From Taxillus chinensis (taxonomy: Eukaryota; Streptophyta; Magnoliopsida; Santalales; Loranthaceae), in assembly GCA_023512835.1 (NCBI GenBank), contig CM042087.1:49751682-49815681 (forward strand): a DNA stretch of 64,000 nucleotides, given 5' to 3'. This document shows, piece by piece, positions 11,081-23,073 of the stretch; within the stretch, counting starts at the first letter, position 1, and every line of letters starts with the position of its first letter. The notes beneath the pieces are model-generated. The model was not told the DNA's origin and ran no database searches. It worked only from the letters and a program-made list of their open reading frames with translations. The position numbers were made by a program, and so were the translations under genes.

Positions 11081-12797
11081 ATGGGGTCGGAAGGATTGTT
11101 CCTTCGCGGAACGATGAGGGCTCACACTGACCAAGTGACGGCAATCGCATGTCCGATCGACAACTCGGACATGATCGTGACGGCCTCGCGCGATAAGTCC
11201 ATAATCTTGTGGAACCTGTCCAAGAATTCCAAGGAGGACACGGGCACGTATGGAGTCCCCTACCGCCGCCTTACCGGACACTCCCACTTCGTCCAGGACG
11301 TGGTCCTCTCTTCCGACGGCCAGTTCGCCCTCTCCGGATCCTGGGACGGCGAGCTCCGCCTTTGGGACCTTACTGCCGGTGTTTCCGCCCGCCGCTTCGT
11401 CGGACACACCAAGGACGTCATCTCCGTTGCCTTCTCCATTGACAATCGGCAGATCGTCTCCGCTTCCCGCGACCGCACGATCAAGCTCTGGAATACCCTC
11501 GGAGAGTGCAAGTACACCATCCAGGATGCCAACGCCCACACTGACTGGGTATCCTGCGTCCGCTTCAGCCCCAATACCCAACTGCCCACCATTGTCTCCT
11601 CCTCCTGGGACCGCACCGTCAAGGTGTGGAACCTATCCAACTGCAAGCTCCGCTGCACCCTCGCCGGCCACTCCGGCTACGTCAACACCGTCGCCGTCTC
11701 CCCTGACGGCTCGCTTTGCGCCAGTGGGGGCAAGGACGGAGTCATCCTTCTGTGGGACCTTGCCGAGGGCAAGAAGCTCTACCACCTCGATGCTAGCTCC
11801 ATCATACATGCCCTCTGCTTCAGCCCCAATCGCTACTGGCTCTGCGCAGCAACCGAGGCTAGCATCAAGATCTGGGATCTCGAGAGCAAGTTGATTGTTG
11901 AGGATCTCCGCGTTGATCTCAAGAGCGAGGCTGAGAAGGACACTACCTCCTCCAAGTCTAAGGTATGCAAGCCTACCTCTCTATTTTTGTTTTTTGATTA
12001 TATATATTTGCATCCATTTGTATGTGTGATTTTTTTTTAGATTATTATGTTTTCTCTTGAATACTACTTTCATGCACATTTATTTCAAATGATTTTCGTG
12101 GAATTTGGTACTTGTTTTCAATTTCTAGATTTATAATGAATGTTTAAGCTTCTTATTTTGATGCCGCATTGTTGCAATTATGTGAATATTTCCCTATGAA
12201 ATCATTGTTCGTTTACCAAAATATTGAACCGTTTAGTTTTGCTTTTCTCATCTTTCATATGCATAATGGTTGTCAAGCAATCTTATTATCCTTAGTATTG
12301 TGTATGGTGATTTCATTTGATATCAAATTGGTAAAGCGGCTATTTGTTTGCGTTGCATTGGTATTCATCGACTCTGGACGCCAAAGATTTATTCTATTCT
12401 GCTAATGCCACTTTCCATTATCTTATGTTAAATTTGTCAATAAACACTTGTTAATTTAAACCCGTCCTTTGTCTCTTCAGGCCTCTCTTTGCATGCTTCT
12501 ATGTGAATTTTATTTCGAGGTTATATGTCCCATTGTGGGACGTTTCATACGTTCAACTATAAGTCATAATTTTAAAACAGTGCTTCCTGTCGTGAAGCAT
12601 TGTCTGATAGACTGTACATATCTATTTCTGGTGTATCTACTTCATTCTATGAAAGGAATCACTGGAGTTTCTGATTGTTTTTGCTTGCCTTCTAGATAAT
12701 TTACTGCACTAGCTTGAGCTGGAGTGCCGACGGAAGCACACTATTTAGCGGTTTTACAGATGGCGTGATCAGAGCTTGGGGTGTTGGTCTCCACTGA
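11081..12797 (+). CDS. RACK1: RACK1, small-subunit ribosomal scaffold (WD40), complete
   Basis: Two exons: 11081-11962 and 12696-12797, phase-0 intron of 733 bp (GTATGC...TCTAG). The product is 327 aa, the usual length for plant RACK1. Seven WD40 blades are visible, each ending in a WD-like dipeptide: [73 protein letters not shown] and, in exon 2, [15 protein letters not shown] dipeptides precede several blades. The family binds the 40S ribosomal subunit near the mRNA exit and acts as a scaffold in signalling. The first exon is GC-rich with biased third positions, unlike the AT-rich flanks. The only plausible start is the ATG of [12 protein letters not shown]. No break is seen. Confidence 0.97.
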
Positions 12798-13635
12798 GAA
12801 GTATTTGATAATGATAGAGCTGCGTATGCTGCTGCAAGCCTGCAACGCCATCCAGCCTCCCTCTTTCTTTTTTTGTTTAGGAAAAAATCTTTTAAATTTT
12901 TTTAATTTTGAAGGTAACCTAGGAATTCCTTTGAAGCGTTGGAAGGATTATTTGGGTACTTTATGTTCAGTGGCTTTTCTTGATCTGTTGGGTTTGAACA
13001 TTGATCTCGGAAGGCCTTATTTTATGGTAATTGTTATGTTTTGGCAATATTTTTGTTCAGTAGTCATTTCAATTGTTGAAATCTAGTGGTACCGAACCCT
13101 AGTGGCAGCAGGTTGATTGGTCACCTTTTTATTGGTCAAGTCACGCAGTTTGCTCCTACTGTTCGCTTTAAATAGCGAATGCCAATTCGGGGTCTTAAGT
13201 AATTATTTGATACGATTGGCCATTCTCATTGAAGAAGAATTATGAGATCATCTTGTCCAACTTATGTATTAGGTATTCTCTGTTGTCCCTTTTTTGTCTT
13301 GTATGTGTTGTTTCTTGATGTTGCCCTTCAAGTATAAAATGGAAGCTATATTTCAAATCAACTTCGATGAATGCCGATAAGTTCATGTTAAATGGTGGCA
13401 AAGGGTTAAAAAAAACCTTCTTCCAGGATAATGTTTAATGGTGTTGAAGGGTTGAGGAAAACATTAACCGGAAATTAGGGATTGTGTTAAAAGAGGAATT
13501 GCGATATCATGATTCTTGATTTCTTATGTTAGAAATTCAACTTTTTCAATTTTTGATTGAAATGAGATGGGAGAAACAAGTTGGTCTTGTGAAATGATGC
13601 TGAACTAGTCATTACAACGGCAAGATGGGAGGAGC

Positions 13636-13780
13636 AAAATGGCGCCGTTTTGGAGGTCTAGCGTGAGATGACATGCATTGCAGAGATGGGTTTAAACAAT
13701 ACCATTTTGGAGAGTCCAAAATGGCAGGCACAAAGTGCAGAGTTGTATTGGAGTTCAAATGGCACCGTTTTGAGGTCTAG
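13636..13780 (+). repeat. Near-palindromic AAAATGGCGCCGTTTTG motif, repeated about 120 bp apart
   Basis: AAAATGGCGCCGTTTTGG plus AGGTCTAG occurs at 13636 and again, as CAAATGGCACCGTTTTG plus AGGTCTAG, at 13756. Between them lie ACCATTTTGG and CCAAAATGGCAGG. The region looks like two diverged tandem units. Confidence 0.6.
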
Positions 13781-14864
13781 AGACGAGTTGACACGAAGTG
13801 CTAAAGGGCCAAAATGTGTTTGTTTCATGTAAGCCGGTGCTAACATAGACTACTGATTGGATGCTGACTCAGACTACGACGGTTACCATTTAATTTTTTT
13901 AATAAAAAAATATAACAACATTCACATGCATGTATACAAAAAAAGAGTAGAATCTCAAAATGCGAAGCAAAACAGATCCAAAGGTTTGACTAAGGTGTTG
14001 ACCATTATTTGACAGCTATTGGCGTGGTATTTTACTTTGCGTAACTTCTTCATTTCTTCCTTTATCATTTGAGATTGGTTTTTGGGTACTTGGGGCCTTG
14101 TAAAAGAAGTCTTTAGTTTTGCGTACTTCAAGTTAGTGGTCGTTGTTCTTGTAACCTATGAATTCATGTAAGAAGACGACAACATAATAGAATATAAATG
14201 TATATGTTGAAGTCAAACAAAATGAGGTTCAATAGTCTTTTACACATTATTGATATACAAATGATGTGTAAAGATAAGAGGACATTTTGATGGGATGAAT
14301 CAGTTACCTATATTTACTTTATGCTGATGAAGCTAAAAGTAGGTGAAGATGAAACTGGAAACTCCTGATTGATTGGGACAAGACTAAAACTGAAAGGATT
14401 AACCTCATTACTAATAGGGAGTACGTTAACATAAAACTCCCAACTAATTGGGGATAAACTAACACTATAGGTTCCTAATTGTGGGAAGATGTATTGGATT
14501 GATATATATATATATAATGAATGTTGTGATGCTTTATTATTTGAGACTATTTTAATGTGATACATATAATTGATTTTCATTTGGGAAAAGTATAGCTACC
14601 CCTAATGTATGACAGTACATGTTACATGTGAGATAGTACTTATTGTGTAGTCTCTATAGGAAATAATCACCAAACCTTTAACCCTTTGAGTGCATGCATG
14701 GGGAGTCATTTACCAAATTTCAGGATTTCTGAAATTCGGGGATGTGATAAGTATTAAGATAGTGCTACACGAAGTAGTGTGTCTTCCTAATAATATAAAG
14801 ACTATTTCTGATTAATTGAAATATATTTTGTTTAAGTATTGAATAGCTTGCATTCTTCTATTTT

Positions 14865-15096
14865 CTTTTATGGCTATGCATCATAACATCTCATTACTTA
14901 TCAAAGTCTATTATCGGATATGTGTGAGATATATACAATAGATTCATTAACTAGACTAAGTATAAATTTGATATTTGGTTCTTTTATGGCTATGCATCAT
15001 AACATCTCATTACTTATCAAAGTCTATTATCGGATATGTGTGAGATATATACAATAGATTCATTAACTAGACTAAGTATAAATTTGATATTTGGTT
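14865..15096 (+). repeat. Perfect 116-bp tandem duplication
   Basis: The unit starting CTTTTATGGCTATGCATC at 14865 recurs at 14981. I saw no differences along the unit through GTATAAATTTGATATTTGG. Such identity implies a very recent duplication, or an assembly artefact. Confidence 0.85.
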
Positions 15097-17182
15097 CTTG
15101 TTTAGATCTTGGTGTTTATTTGTTAGATTAATTTTTTTTCAAAAAATTTTATTTCAGTTGCTATTTAGTGTTAATCCTATTATGACATTTTAACAATAAG
15201 TTGGTATCCGAGCATGGTCTAGTAGGACCTAGTTCAATAACAGATGGTTGATTGATACCATGGATCTTAAAGGATTTTAGGGAGGACACCTAATCAATAG
15301 AGTCATTACATGTATCTTGGGTTACTTTGGAATCAATTAAAACATCTTAGGATACATACATTGAGATGGGTGCATATCCACTAACATGTTTATATGTGCA
15401 TTAGGCACTAGATTTATTTGTGCATGAACTTTGATGTGATATGGGGTGGATGAATGTCATGATGTCATGTGGTTTTGATAACCAAGGGATATGATTGGGT
15501 GCCGAATAGTAACACAAGGCTTATATAGCTAGATGATTGAACCATATCCTATATGAATGATTGTGTTAATGGAATATGAACCCAAATGATTTTTTATGGA
15601 TCTATGAGTCAAGTTATTTGGACCTACGAGTTATGCTATGAAGTGTGTTTTAGATGTTTATATGGATGTTTGATTTAGTTGTTGTTTGTTTATGGGCAAT
15701 ATCAATGGCACTTAAGAGGAGTGACTGGGGCAATGGACTAGCAAAGGAGCCCATTGCCAAGTCAAGACCTTAAGGGCAAGGAGGCCCACAGGCTCCTGTC
15801 TTGGGGCAGATTTGTCTAGGCTCCTCTTCCTCTAGTGTGTTTAGGCTTTTATAGACTTGGGGCAGTTTGTCACAAAGGCATGGAGGGGATGATGCCTACA
15901 AGGTGCCAGAATTTATCCATGAACTAAAACAATCTTTGAGGACTAGGTTGGAGGTGATGGAGTTGACCACCTATAAGGATACGGTCAACAAGGCAACTAT
16001 AGTTGATAGGGGTTTGGACTAGATGAGGTCTTAGAGGCTATGAGGGTCAACTAGACAGGAGGCAAGTGTATAGGACCTTTGCCCACTTAGCAGGATCAAG
16101 TGATAGCTAGGTTATCAAGAGGGTGGGAACCGGATAGGGGTGTGGACAATTATAGTATTGAGAGAGGGACTATAAGAGGAAGATCATGAGGTGCTATAGA
16201 TGCAAGCAATTAAGTATTTAGAGAGGGAGTCTCCTTCAACTAGCTCAACCAGTGTGGCAGGGCCAAGCCTATGATACTAGAGCGGAGAAGTGGAGCTCCA
16301 TGCCAGGAGGTAGGAACCACAAGCTTCAAGTTCCTAGGGGTGGCTTATGTGTTATGCTATGGGTTTCGAGACGTCTTCTAATGACACAACCTGAATTGGT
16401 GGAAGTGCTACTTGTTGGGAAGGGGCTGGTTGGAAACATAGATGTCCTACTTGGCGTTAGTAGAGAAAACTTATTACTGGCCTCAAATGTATAAGGACAT
16501 CAAAGTATATGTGAGGACTTATCCTGTGCGCCAATAGGACAAGGTTGAGAATAAACAACCAATGAGGTTATTGGAACCACTGCTGACTCCAGAAATACTA
16601 CAAGAGAGTTTCTCAATGGATTTCACTATTTGTCTCCCAAAGTCTGAAGGTTGCGCCACGATTATAGTGGTGGTCAATCGATTCTCAAAGTATAAAGTCT
16701 TTATTGCAGCTCTAAAGGATTGCACAATAGATAACATAGCTTGATTGTTTTTTAAGTATATAGTGAAATACTGGGGCATTTCAAAGTCGATCGTGAGTGA
16801 CAAAGACTCCTGATTCATAGGATGATTTTGGACAGAATTGTTCTGTATCATGGGTTGAAAGTTGAACTTTTCAAAGTGTTTTCACCCACCGACAGATTGG
16901 CAGACAGAGTGTGTTAATTGACTATTGGAGATATACGTAAGGCATTATGTGAGTGATAATCAAAGAAATTGGACAAAGTTATTAGACATAGCCTAATTCT
17001 CATATAATTTACAAAAGAGCGAGTAAACGACGATAATTCGTTCGAGCTAATCAGAACCTTCTTGTTTTTGACTGGACTTCCTCATTTCGAGGGACATTAT
17101 ACCATATTGGTCATTGTTGATCATTAAACAAAATTCGCTCATTTTATTTTGACATGAGAGACGAATCTGGTGAGAACGTTGG

Positions 17183-19159
17183 TGTCACGTCTCGAATTTT
17201 TGACTCGTAGAAACCGGTTAGTGAATCCTCATGCCCGCACCCGGAGGAACAAGGGGTGCGGTTCCTAAGCTGTACCACACATATATTACATATACAGAAA
17301 TCTTATTTCAATTCACAGTGCAAACACACACACAAACAGAGTTTCCACCACGAGTTTACATCGTATCATTACAATACAATAAATAAACACACACAAACAG
17401 AGTTTTCACCTTGTGTGAACCTCCTAGCTCTTGCAGGCACTTGAAACAAACAAAGACAAACACAACGAGAGGGATGAGCAATCATAGCTCATGAGGGATC
17501 ATGTCTCCCTGACCCATCTCAACTCATACACTAGTGCAGGCATATGCTTGTGTAACACTATATATACATCACCAACTCAATCATGTACTCATACATTAGA
17601 ATACAAAGAAAGCCTCCCAAGTAATCCCAAACATTGCCTCCCGAGCTCAGTATTACCTCTCAGGCTCCGAATTGCCTTTCAGGCATAGTATTGCCTCTTA
17701 GACTTTGAATAAATCTCGCCTCACAGGCCTTCAATAGTAGCCTCTTAGGCTTATCAAGGTAGCCTTGCAGGCCCACGTGACCACTAGAGTTTCACAACAC
17801 TCCCTCTATAACAGAGGCCAAACTCTACAAATCTATCCTCATGTGTTGACCAAGAGAGAGGATTTTCATAGAAGATATTTTCTTGAAATAAAAAGTCCCG
17901 ACAATGGTTATCCATATCATAACTAAAATAAGCTAATTTTTGGGGATTTTTCTGAGAGGTCTAACCCCACTTCGTAAACGGTCACCTCGAACCAAAACTG
18001 GATTTTTTTCGGGATTCAGTGCTAATTTCCATTTTTTACATTTTGAAAGAGTAAAAATTTGATTTTCTAGTATTTTTCTTTGAATTTAAATGGGAGGTAT
18101 TTCCTTATTTATATTACAACTTAAGTATAATACTTCCTTATTTCCTTATATGTCGAGAGGCATAAAAGTTTACAATGTAAATAGTCCAATCCAGTAAAAC
18201 TGTATTTTAGAACTATATTTCAAATCTCCCTTCGAAACCTTCTTCGAATCCCACCTTCGAGACTTCTTTTGAATCTCTTTTTAAGACTTCCTTTGAACCT
18301 TCAAAACTAACATTCGAATCACACATTCGAAACCTCCAATTCTAGAGTCGATCCCATCGACTGATCACTGCCTTGATGCTCCCTCGAGTCCTCAATCTCA
18401 CAATTTGCTAAGGTTACTGTTTATCATTGTTTTAGCTTATTTCTTGTTTGGATTCAACCAACGACCCCTAAACCCTCCGAATCATCATACCCAATACTAC
18501 ATATTAGGTTTTAATCACATATTATACACTCAAGTCACAAGATTCAACTCACAATTGGGTTTCTCCCAAAACTTAGGGTTCATGATCTAAATTCCATGAA
18601 TTTAGGGTTAATTCCCATGTTTTAGCTACTCTAGCAAGCATAATCAACGATATATGAGTGAAGAATGAATCCCTACCTCGAATTTGGGTGATTTGAGTCT
18701 GGATCATCTAATTCCCTTTATAAACTCTTGGTTCCTCCTCAAACGTTCTCTCTCTTTCTCTCTCTTCACGTACATGCACACACAACAACAAAATGAAGAT
18801 TTCTCTCATCTTTTCTCTATTTATACTTCATTTTATTCCTTAAAATATAAAAATTACCCTCATAGGGCCCGAACTCTAATTAGACTCCGAATCGAGCCCA
18901 ATTAAAGTCAAAATGCTCCGTTTGATGAGTACATTCCTGTCTAAATATTTTTTTCCCAAATAATATCAAGAATATGAAGTCACCTAACCACACCACAAAA
19001 ATACAAAAATTAACCTTTTGGGGTTCCGACTCCAAATCGGGCCCATTCACAGTCAAAATTCTCTATTCGACGCATAAGTTGTCATACTGATATTCACATC
19101 CATCGATATGTATTCTCTCACATGGCTATCTCTCAAAACCCCAAACACTAGTCATTACA
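17183..19159 (-). mobile_element. Solo LTR of a gypsy element inserted in older integrase
   Basis: Read on the minus strand it begins TGTAATGAC and ends CGAGACGTGACA, 1977 bp. Flanks are GTTGG (17178-17182) and ATTGG (19160-19164), a 5-bp duplication with one mismatch. Integrase reading resumes on the far side at about the expected point. The stretch just inside its + strand left end (TCATGCCCGCACCCGG, ACAAGGGG) resembles the same place in the LTRs at 27.6 and 42.8 kb, so it belongs to a related chromovirus family. It has no internal domain. Confidence 0.75.
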
Positions 19160-19611
19160 ATTGGGATAAAGGTATATAGATGTTTTGTTGAGATTACATG
19201 AAGTATTAGAGATGTTGTGTTGATGTCTTAATTTTTGAAGCAGTTGCGGGTGGTTATTGGGTACTCGGGTGAACCTGAGTAAAAATTTCCGTTCACAAAC
19301 TGATAGACGGTCAAAGTACATTATCCAAACCTTAAAGATATGTTGCATGCCTATGTCCTAGATTTTGGAGGTTGTTAGGGGCTCAACTTTCTTTGGTGGA
19401 GTTTTTCATACAACAGTAGCTATAAGGTTACGATTGGGATAACTCCATATGAGGCGTTGTATAAATGACCATGTCGGTCACCTTTTATATTAAGCGTGGA
19501 CTAGGGAGATAAAGGTACTTGGTCCTGATATGGTACAGGAAACCACTTATAAGGTGATCTAGTTAATCTAGCAAAGGTTGTTGACAACACAGATTAGGAA
19601 GACGTACTATG

Positions 19612-20305
19612 TAGGGTTGTACATGAACCAAACTTTCATGAACAAGCTCGCATTTGACTTGATAAAAGATTATTTATGTTCATTCATTAAAGAATAGTGT
19701 TATTCGTGAACAGTTTGTGAACATTATTGTTATATTCATAAACATATTCACGAACGTTCATGAACAACTATTCACGAATAGTTCGTAAATATTGTTCGTG
19801 TTCATTAAAATTATTTGTGAATAAAAAATTAATAAATCAATTAATATGTATAAAATCTATTTTATTAAATAAAAAAATATTTTTATTAAATAGAGTTTAA
19901 TAAATATATACTTTTATATTATTATTAAATAAAAAATATATATTTTATTTATTTATTATTACTATTATTATAATATTTTCATGAACTACATATAGTAATT
20001 ATTTAAGTATATTAAACAAGGATAACACAATCTAACAATTAATTAATTATACTTTTTGAGATAAGTCTACAGTATGATTTTTTCTTTTACAGATTTTTAG
20101 GATTTTGTAATTGTGTTCGTAAACAAGTTCATAAATACTTGTCCATAAACGTTTGTAAATAGTTCATGAACAACATAGTAATGTTCGTGAACAGTTCATT
20201 AACATTTAATTTAAAACTTATGTTTGGTTCGATTCGTTAACGGATAGTGATGAACATGTTCAAACAACTTACTACTCAGCTCAGCTCGGTTCATTTACAA
20301 GCCTA
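19612..20305. mobile_element. hAT MITE with TTCRTGAAC subterminal repeats
   Basis: Ends TAGGGTTGTACATGAACC and, as complement, TAGGCTTGTAAATGAACC. Flanking 8-mers are GTACTATG (19604-19611) and GTCCTATG (20306-20313). Removing the element and one flank rejoins the gypsy frame across the codons for the conserved K-T/S-Y-A-x-x-RRR motif. Both outer thirds carry many TTCATGAAC, TTCGTGAAC and GTTCATGAAC copies in both orientations, typical of hAT subterminal transposase-binding repeats. The centre is AT-rich. Length 694 bp, no transposase. Confidence 0.85.
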
Positions 20306-21072
20306 GTCCTATGCTAACTAGAGGCGACACTTATTGCAATTTGAGGTGGGGGATCATGTATTCTTACGAGTCTCACTACATAGAGGGCATCAATAGTTTA
20401 GTCGAAGGTCTAAATGTTTACCTAATTTTGTAAGGAAGTTTTAGATTGTGCCTATTGTAGGTATAGTGGCTTATTTGTTGGATTTACCACCAGAGTTGGT
20501 GTGAGTACATAATATCTTTCATGTATCCAATTAAGATGGTATTACCTTGATCTGTTTCATGTGTTGGATTACAGTGAGATTAACTTAACCGATGATAATG
20601 CCATGGTGATGATACCGACACAGATTTTGGATAAGCGAGAGCAGGTCTTGCGGAGCAAGACAATCCCTATACTACATGTGTTATGGCAACACTAAGGTTT
20701 GGAGGAGCAAACTTAGGAGAAGAAAAACCATTTGAGTTATTTGAGGATGAACAATTCTAAGGTGAGGAGGATGTGAGGATCTTCTTAGTGATGAGTTATG
20801 TTGGTGTTTATTATGTGTATCACTATACTCACACATTAAGTGATACCATAATATATGTTATGGTTCTATGTTGCATGTTATATGGTTGCTTCATGACAAT
20901 ATTATTATGATGCATTAGGTATATATTGTTTATTATATGTTGTGGCCGGGTACTATATGGGTTGAGGTAATTGTTTCTATAGTAGTGATTTTGTTAGATG
21001 TTTAGGAGGGATTATCATCCTTATCATATACTTGTGGTATATTATTGGGTTGGCTTTTCGAGAACAAAAATT

Positions 21073-21091
21073 CCTGAGGTGGGTGGAAGGA
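21073..21091 (+). promoter_or_regulatory. Polypurine tract of the old gypsy element
   Basis: TTCCTGAGGTGGGTGGAAGGA is followed directly by TGTAAAGACC, the expected start of a 3' LTR. It matches in form the tracts of the elements ending near 26.13 and 48.19 kb. Confidence 0.6.
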
Positions 21092-21693
21092 TGTAAAGAC
21101 CTATAATTTGGGGTGGTTTTTTTTTAACTTAGTTATTATTTGAGAATAAAAATATCTAGATGATTATAGTTGTCAATATGAGCATTTTGATTGTACTTAA
21201 GTCTAATTTGGAGTTTGGGGCCTCAAAAGGCTATTTTGTGATATTATTGGATTTTTTAACATTTAAAATAAATAATTAAGCTAAGAATAATAAAATAAGA
21301 GGTAGTGACTGATAGAGAGAGAGGGTTCACCATTTATACATATTGTTCTTAGATACGATATAGGAGGAAGGTGAAGGAGTGGTGAATTCGTACATGAATA
21401 TTTTGACTAATCTAATCCATGAAAATAACTCTAGATAAGTGTTCCTATAATTCCATATCATTCAATTAGGTCGGTCATGCTTGAATTTTACAAAATTTTG
21501 GAATTTGTGAAGAACACTAGAATTTTGAAAAATTGGGAATTCATGTTGTTTTGTGTAAATTGAGGACTTTATGATGTTTAGAACATTATTTCTAGGTTGT
21601 CTGCATTGGTTTCATGTTAAAAAACAAATTGGAAAGGTTTGAATTTGAGAAAATAGGATTTAGGCCGAATTCTTGATAAAGAACCCTAAAAAT

Positions 21694-21728
<35 letters not shown>

Positions 21729-22823
21729 GATATAAAACGTGTTATACGTTATGTTTAATCATGTTTCAGGGTCATTTGATTCATATGTTGCTACTTTGAT
21801 GCATATTTTGGGTGTTTGTAATGTAAAATCGGATACTTGGAGTATATAACTAATCGCTACGCAGAAACTACAAAAGAAATGCATAGTGGGATTTTTCTAC
21901 ACGGTCGCTATTGTAGCTGCGACCATCGTAGAGAGTTGTATTCGTGGCTTTGAGGTCTAGCTTTGGTGGGCGGCTGTGACCATCTGGGATGACTTCTTTG
22001 GATAGGTGGGCTGGTTGTGGCTGGCCGGGTGTCATGGCCAGACTAGGTTTTGTGTATTATTGAGCCTATTTTGGCTTTCAAGACCCCATTTAAGGCATGT
22101 GGAACTGGTATGATGGTGTTTTAACCCTGTTTTGATTTATTATGATGTTATTTGACTTGTTATGATGTGGATAATGAGCAATTCCATGGCAAATCTGAAA
22201 TTATAATATGTTTTTGGAATAGGACATGATATGCTTTTTCATATTGTTTGGAGCAATGATTGGTTTGAGTTGATAGTTGTATGTGATTGGATCTATGATG
22301 TTTATGAATGGCCTTTAAGCCTACAATGTGATTGTGAAGAGTTGGTTTGGATGAGTGATGATTGAGATTCTAGAGTCGGAGTACTATAAGGTTATTATTG
22401 ACGGACTAAGACTTAAGTTGGAGTACTAGAGGGAAATATAATAGCTTTACTTAATGTATAATATTACATATATTAATTCATATTTGGGTTAAAACCCAAT
22501 ATAAATATATAAATTTAACACATGTTGCACTCATGTAAAAGTTAAATGGTGACCTCTCAAGAAATCATTGAACCATTATTTTTTTAAGGTAAATGACTGA
22601 GGGCATGTCTATGAAATGGAAAGTGCAGTGTAAGTGATGCCCTATGTGCCTGCCTCGTAACATAGCAAATACCGATATATAAAGTAGGTTCCTTGGGTTA
22701 GAATCAATTACAAGCATTAGGATAAATTATGGATATGGATCTTATTATTTGCTTGTGTTTGGTAATGCACTAAGAGAATATAATATGTTTTGTAGATTTC
22801 CATGTTACTGTATGTGTGCATAT
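21092..22823 (+). repeat. Probable 3' LTR and flank of the old gypsy element, end not defined
   Basis: It starts TGTAAAGACC after the polypurine tract. I could not match it to a 5' LTR or find a convincing LTR end, so the right border is only the next defined feature. It contains a (TA)n run at about 21696-21724 and no gene. Confidence 0.4.
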
Positions 22824-23073
22824 TGTCACGACCAGAGCAGCGTGGTGCTGGCGGGACGTTTTTCAGTGGCACGATTCAGGAATGTATTCGTGCTACGTAA
22901 AGGAGAGGGGTTGGTTGAAAGCGTAGATGGTGCGCAGCGGAAGGTTCCAGGCAGTTCGTGGAGGAAAACGGATGGAACCCCTTCGGAGTTCAGACGTGCC
23001 GACCCGGTTGAATACGGGGAGCACGCCGCTAGTCAAGGACTTGACGTTGAAGAAGGGATTTGGCCATCCTTAC
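22824..23073 (+). mobile_element. Left half of a 414-bp unit with inverted ends, split by a gypsy insertion
   Basis: The unit begins TGTCACGACC and, after the 12.3-kb insertion, ends CCCCGTGACA at 35577, so the termini TGTCACG/CGTGACA are inverted. ATAT flanks both sides (22820-22823 and 35578-35581). It is GC-rich against AT-rich flanks. It may be a small solo LTR or TRIM-like element. When the two halves are joined at the CTTAC duplication, one reading frame runs through from 22749 to the stop at 35521-35523. Confidence 0.5.

Larger units (their letters stand above)
12798..15190. other. RACK1 3' region and intergenic DNA
   Basis: About 12798-13350 probably contains the RACK1 3' UTR. From 13600 there are short repeats, including the NAAATGGCRCCGTTTTG motif pair and a 116-bp tandem repeat. 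From about 15110 to 15200 the sequence leads into a gypsy primer-binding site. I could not recognise the 5' LTR that should precede it. Confidence 0.5.
15202..20760 (+). pseudogene. Decayed Ty3/gypsy internal region (PBS to end of pol), interrupted twice
   Basis: TGGTATCCGAGC at 15202-15213 resembles an initiator-Met-tRNA primer-binding site. Integrase-like translation appears at 16560-17020 (SMDFTICLP, VVVNRFSKY, then HPPTDWQTE) and again, from another gypsy type, at 17041-17177 (FLTGLPHFEGHYTILVIVDH). The frame resumes at 19165-19611 (IIQTLKDMLHAYVLDFGGC, TPYEALY) and 20306-20760 (VFL, LSGYLL-like linker, then a chromodomain-like tail ending FEDEQF, stop at 20758). Stops and frameshifts are numerous. 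A solo LTR (17183-19159) and a hAT MITE (19612-20305) interrupt it. The two integrase types indicate that 15.2-17.02 kb and 17.04-20.76 kb may derive from two elements. Confidence 0.7.

Noticed and set aside
11250..11894. Long alternative frames across the RACK1 first exon
   Set aside because: Shadows of the strongly biased RACK1 frame.
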